From assembly GCA_002887195.1 (NCBI GenBank), contig PJAB01001767.1, positions 1 to 12,332 of the forward strand: DNA of 12,332 nucleotides, in the 5' to 3' direction. The notes under the pieces are model-generated. The model made no database searches. It was not told the origin of the DNA and saw only the letters and a program-made list of their open reading frames with translations. Shown in pieces: positions 10,824 through 12,332 of the stretch; position 1 is the stretch's first letter; every line of letters starts with the position of its first letter. Origin of the DNA: Chrysochromulina parva (taxonomy: Eukaryota > Haptophyta > Prymnesiales > Chrysochromulinaceae). A program made the position numbers and the translations under genes.

Positions 10824-12332
10824 TCATGCCGGCTGAAGGACAGGGCCGCGATCGATCGCGGCCTTTTGACCCGTGCGCCGCCGCGCCCACAAGTTTTTTC
10901 GCGCGCGCGGCTCGACGCGATTTGGTCGTATGAGCTCGATGATGTCGTCGGCGATCCTTTCGGTCGCCAGAGGCCGCGCGGCGAGTATTGAGCGCTCCGA
11001 CATTTGGGCGAGACGCTGCGGCTCGGCGAGCCAGCTGGCGACGGTGCTTGCTATCTTGGCGGGCTCGGATGCGTACGCGCCGAAGCCGCCATCGACCACG
11101 AAAGCCACGTTGCCGGATTCCTGTCCTGGCAGGTAGCCGGAGAGCATGATTGGCAGTCCGGAACAGCACGCTTCAGCTATCGTCCCCGGGCCCGCCTTGG
11201 TGACAATGCACGAGGCGACGCCCATGTAGTCGCTCATTCGCGACGTGAAGCCCACGACGGCCACGTGCAGGTGAGGGCCCCAGTCGCGCGCCTGCAGCTG
11301 CTGGCACAGCTCCTGGTTCTTGCCACACACGACCGCCATCTGCGCCGGCGCCCAACTCGGCGCCCCGCCCGCGGCATTATACTCCGCGAGCTCTTGAGCC
11401 ATCGCGTGGACAATTTCGCCGAGCTTGCCGACCCCATCGCCGCCGCCCACGAGAAGCACCGTGTGACGGTCAGGCAGCAGGCCCAGCTCACTCAACACGC
11501 TCGGGACGGCACGCGACGCCACCCAAGAAGATCCATTGGTGACGGCACCGGGCGCCGTCGCCAAGACGCGTTTGGGAGAGAAGCCAGGTCGGACCGGTAG
11601 GCCGTGCTGCCGGAGCTGCGAGCGCGCGAGGCCGCGGTCGGTGGCAGCCTTGTGGAAGCTGTCCGAGGGCACGAAGCACAGGTCGGCGCGCGGATGCAGC
11701 CAGAAAGGGTGCGGCGTCGCGAGGTCGGTAACTACAGTCACGAAGGGAATGCGACGCGCCGCCCGCGCGCCCGGATGCACCGCCGCCGCCGCCGCCTCGA
11801 GCTCATCACGGTGCATCCTACGGAGCACCTTGATGGGCACCGCCTGGCAGAGCGGGTGCATCGAGATCACCACGTCCGGGGCGTGCTCGCGGATGCACTG
11901 CTCAAAGCCTCTGTAGCACACCGCCGACATGAGCTGCGACATGAGGTACGCGGCCGGCTTGAGTGAGCTCGCGCGGAAGTGCGCCCACCATAGGAGTGGC
12001 CGCTTGGCAAGCTCGCGGTAGTAGGGCACGAGCTCTTGTCCAAACGGCCACGGCCCGTAGAGGGTCCACACGTCCACGATCGCCGTCTCAACTTTGTCAC
12101 CGTGACGCTGGGCGAGTACCTCGGCGAGTGCCTGGGCAGACGCGCGGTGGCCGCCACCCGTGTCGGACATGAGGATGAGAACCTTCTGCTTGGGCCGCCG
12201 TGCGAGAGAGCCGATCGCGCTGCGAGGGCCGACGGCGGCGCTGGGGCTGCCTGGAAACATCGGGATGCCCTTCGCGGGAATCAAAGTTGCGATTGGCGCC
12301 AGCCTGGGTGGTGCCGGCTGCTGTCGCCGTCG
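10824..12332 (-). CDS. MGD: Monogalactosyldiacylglycerol (MGDG) synthase, 5' partial
   Basis: Transfers galactose from UDP-galactose to diacylglycerol, making MGDG, the main lipid of plastid thylakoids (GT28 family, EC 2.4.1.46). The frame is open to the window edge and gives 502 residues ending at TGA (10826-10824). Numbering from the edge, motifs shared with plant MGD enzymes are MSDTGGGHRASA (55-66), PWPF (94-97), SMHPLCQAVP (157-166), VTDLATPHPFW (201-211), LPVRPGF (245-251), GGGDGVGK, VTKAGPGTIAEA (377-388) and GYLPGQESGNV (399-409). An Ala-rich insertion (about 176-190) appears absent from plant forms. The visible N-terminus, RRRQQPAPPRLAPIAT onward, is basic and Pro/Ala-rich, as in a plastid-targeting region, but the true start lies beyond the edge or is the internal Met at about residue 25. 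No stop or frameshift interrupts the enzyme, so it is probably functional. Confidence 0.93.
   Translation of the reverse strand, partial: RRRQQPAPPRLAPIATLIPAKGIPMFPGSPSAAVGPRSAIGSLARRPKQKVLILMSDTGGGHRASAQALAEVLAQRHGDKVETAIVDVWTLYGPWPFGQELVPYYRELAKRPLLWWAHFRASSLKPAAYLMSQLMSAVCYRGFEQCIREHAPDVVISMHPLCQAVPIKVLRRMHRDELEAAAAAVHPGARAARRIPFVTVVTDLATPHPFWLHPRADLCFVPSDSFHKAATDRGLARSQLRQHGLPVRPGFSPKRVLATAPGAVTNGSSWVASRAVPSVLSELGLLPDRHTVLLVGGGDGVGKLGEIVHAMAQELAEYNAAGGAPSWAPAQMAVVCGKNQELCQQLQARDWGPHLHVAVVGFTSRMSDYMGVASCIVTKAGPGTIAEACCSGLPIMLSGYLPGQESGNVAFVVDGGFGAYASEPAKIASTVASWLAEPQRLAQMSERSILAARPLATERIADDIIELIRPNRVEPRARKNLWARRRTGQKAAIDRGPVLQPA
10844..10863. repeat. Perfect 20-bp palindrome at the MGDG synthase 3' end
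   Basis: GGCCGCGATC is followed immediately by its own reverse complement. It lies in the last codons of the enzyme (KAAIDRGP) and is followed on the plus strand by TTTT. The resemblance to a bacterial terminator is noted but not claimed. Confidence 0.9.

Noticed and set aside
10844..10868. Rho-independent terminator (palindrome followed by TTTT)
   Set aside because: The window is eukaryotic nuclear DNA, the palindrome lies within coding sequence and the T run is only four bases.

Overview
The window looks like nuclear DNA from a G+C-rich photosynthetic microbial eukaryote, most likely a haptophyte-type alga. The evidence is a plastid-lipid galactosyltransferase (MGDG synthase), a NEK-type kinase with a spliceosomal GT-AG intron, a tesmin/TSO1/LIN54-like CXC protein, and a long repeat-rich protein with an SH3/Tudor-like module of a kind I associate with haptophytes. 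The haptophyte placement is inference. Genes are compact and intron-poor, and amino-acid homopolymers are common. There is no tRNA, rRNA, CRISPR array or recognisable transposon.

Layout. 1-561: upstream region of the kinase gene, with a near-symmetric array of GTATC/GATAC repeats (138-262), a TTCGAA element (500-505) and a perfect 10-bp hairpin just before the start codon (517-539). 562-2185 (+): NEK-like kinase, 514 aa, one 79-nt intron (1420-1498). 2186-2816: convergent intergenic region with small repeats. 2817-6911 (-): 1364-aa single-exon protein with tryptophan-rich SFI1-like repeats, GGGYRG modules, 10-residue repeats, an SH3/Tudor-like segment and a SHOCT domain. 6912-7158: divergent promoter. 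7159-9825 (+): 888-aa CXC-hinge-CXC DNA-binding protein. 9826-10823: about 1 kb without a convincing gene. 10824-12332 (-): MGDG synthase, its 5' end cut by the window edge.

Three genes fit a cell-division or flagellar-base theme. A NEK kinase acts on centrosomes and basal bodies, SFI1-type repeats bind centrin in known families, and LIN54-type CXC proteins bind TTYGAA-like cell-cycle elements. A TTCGAA lies 57 nt upstream of the kinase start, and a TTTAAA plus CCAAT lie before the SFI1-like gene. Functional linkage is inference; the MGDG synthase is unrelated plastid metabolism.

The most striking observation is the kinase intron. Its last 39 nt are a slightly diverged copy of the last 39 nt of the preceding exon, and the remaining 40 nt are mostly a three-copy 10-bp repeat. 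This looks like a young intron made by local duplication or break repair. The other main leads are the dyad repeat array upstream of the kinase and the unusual domain order of the 1364-aa protein.
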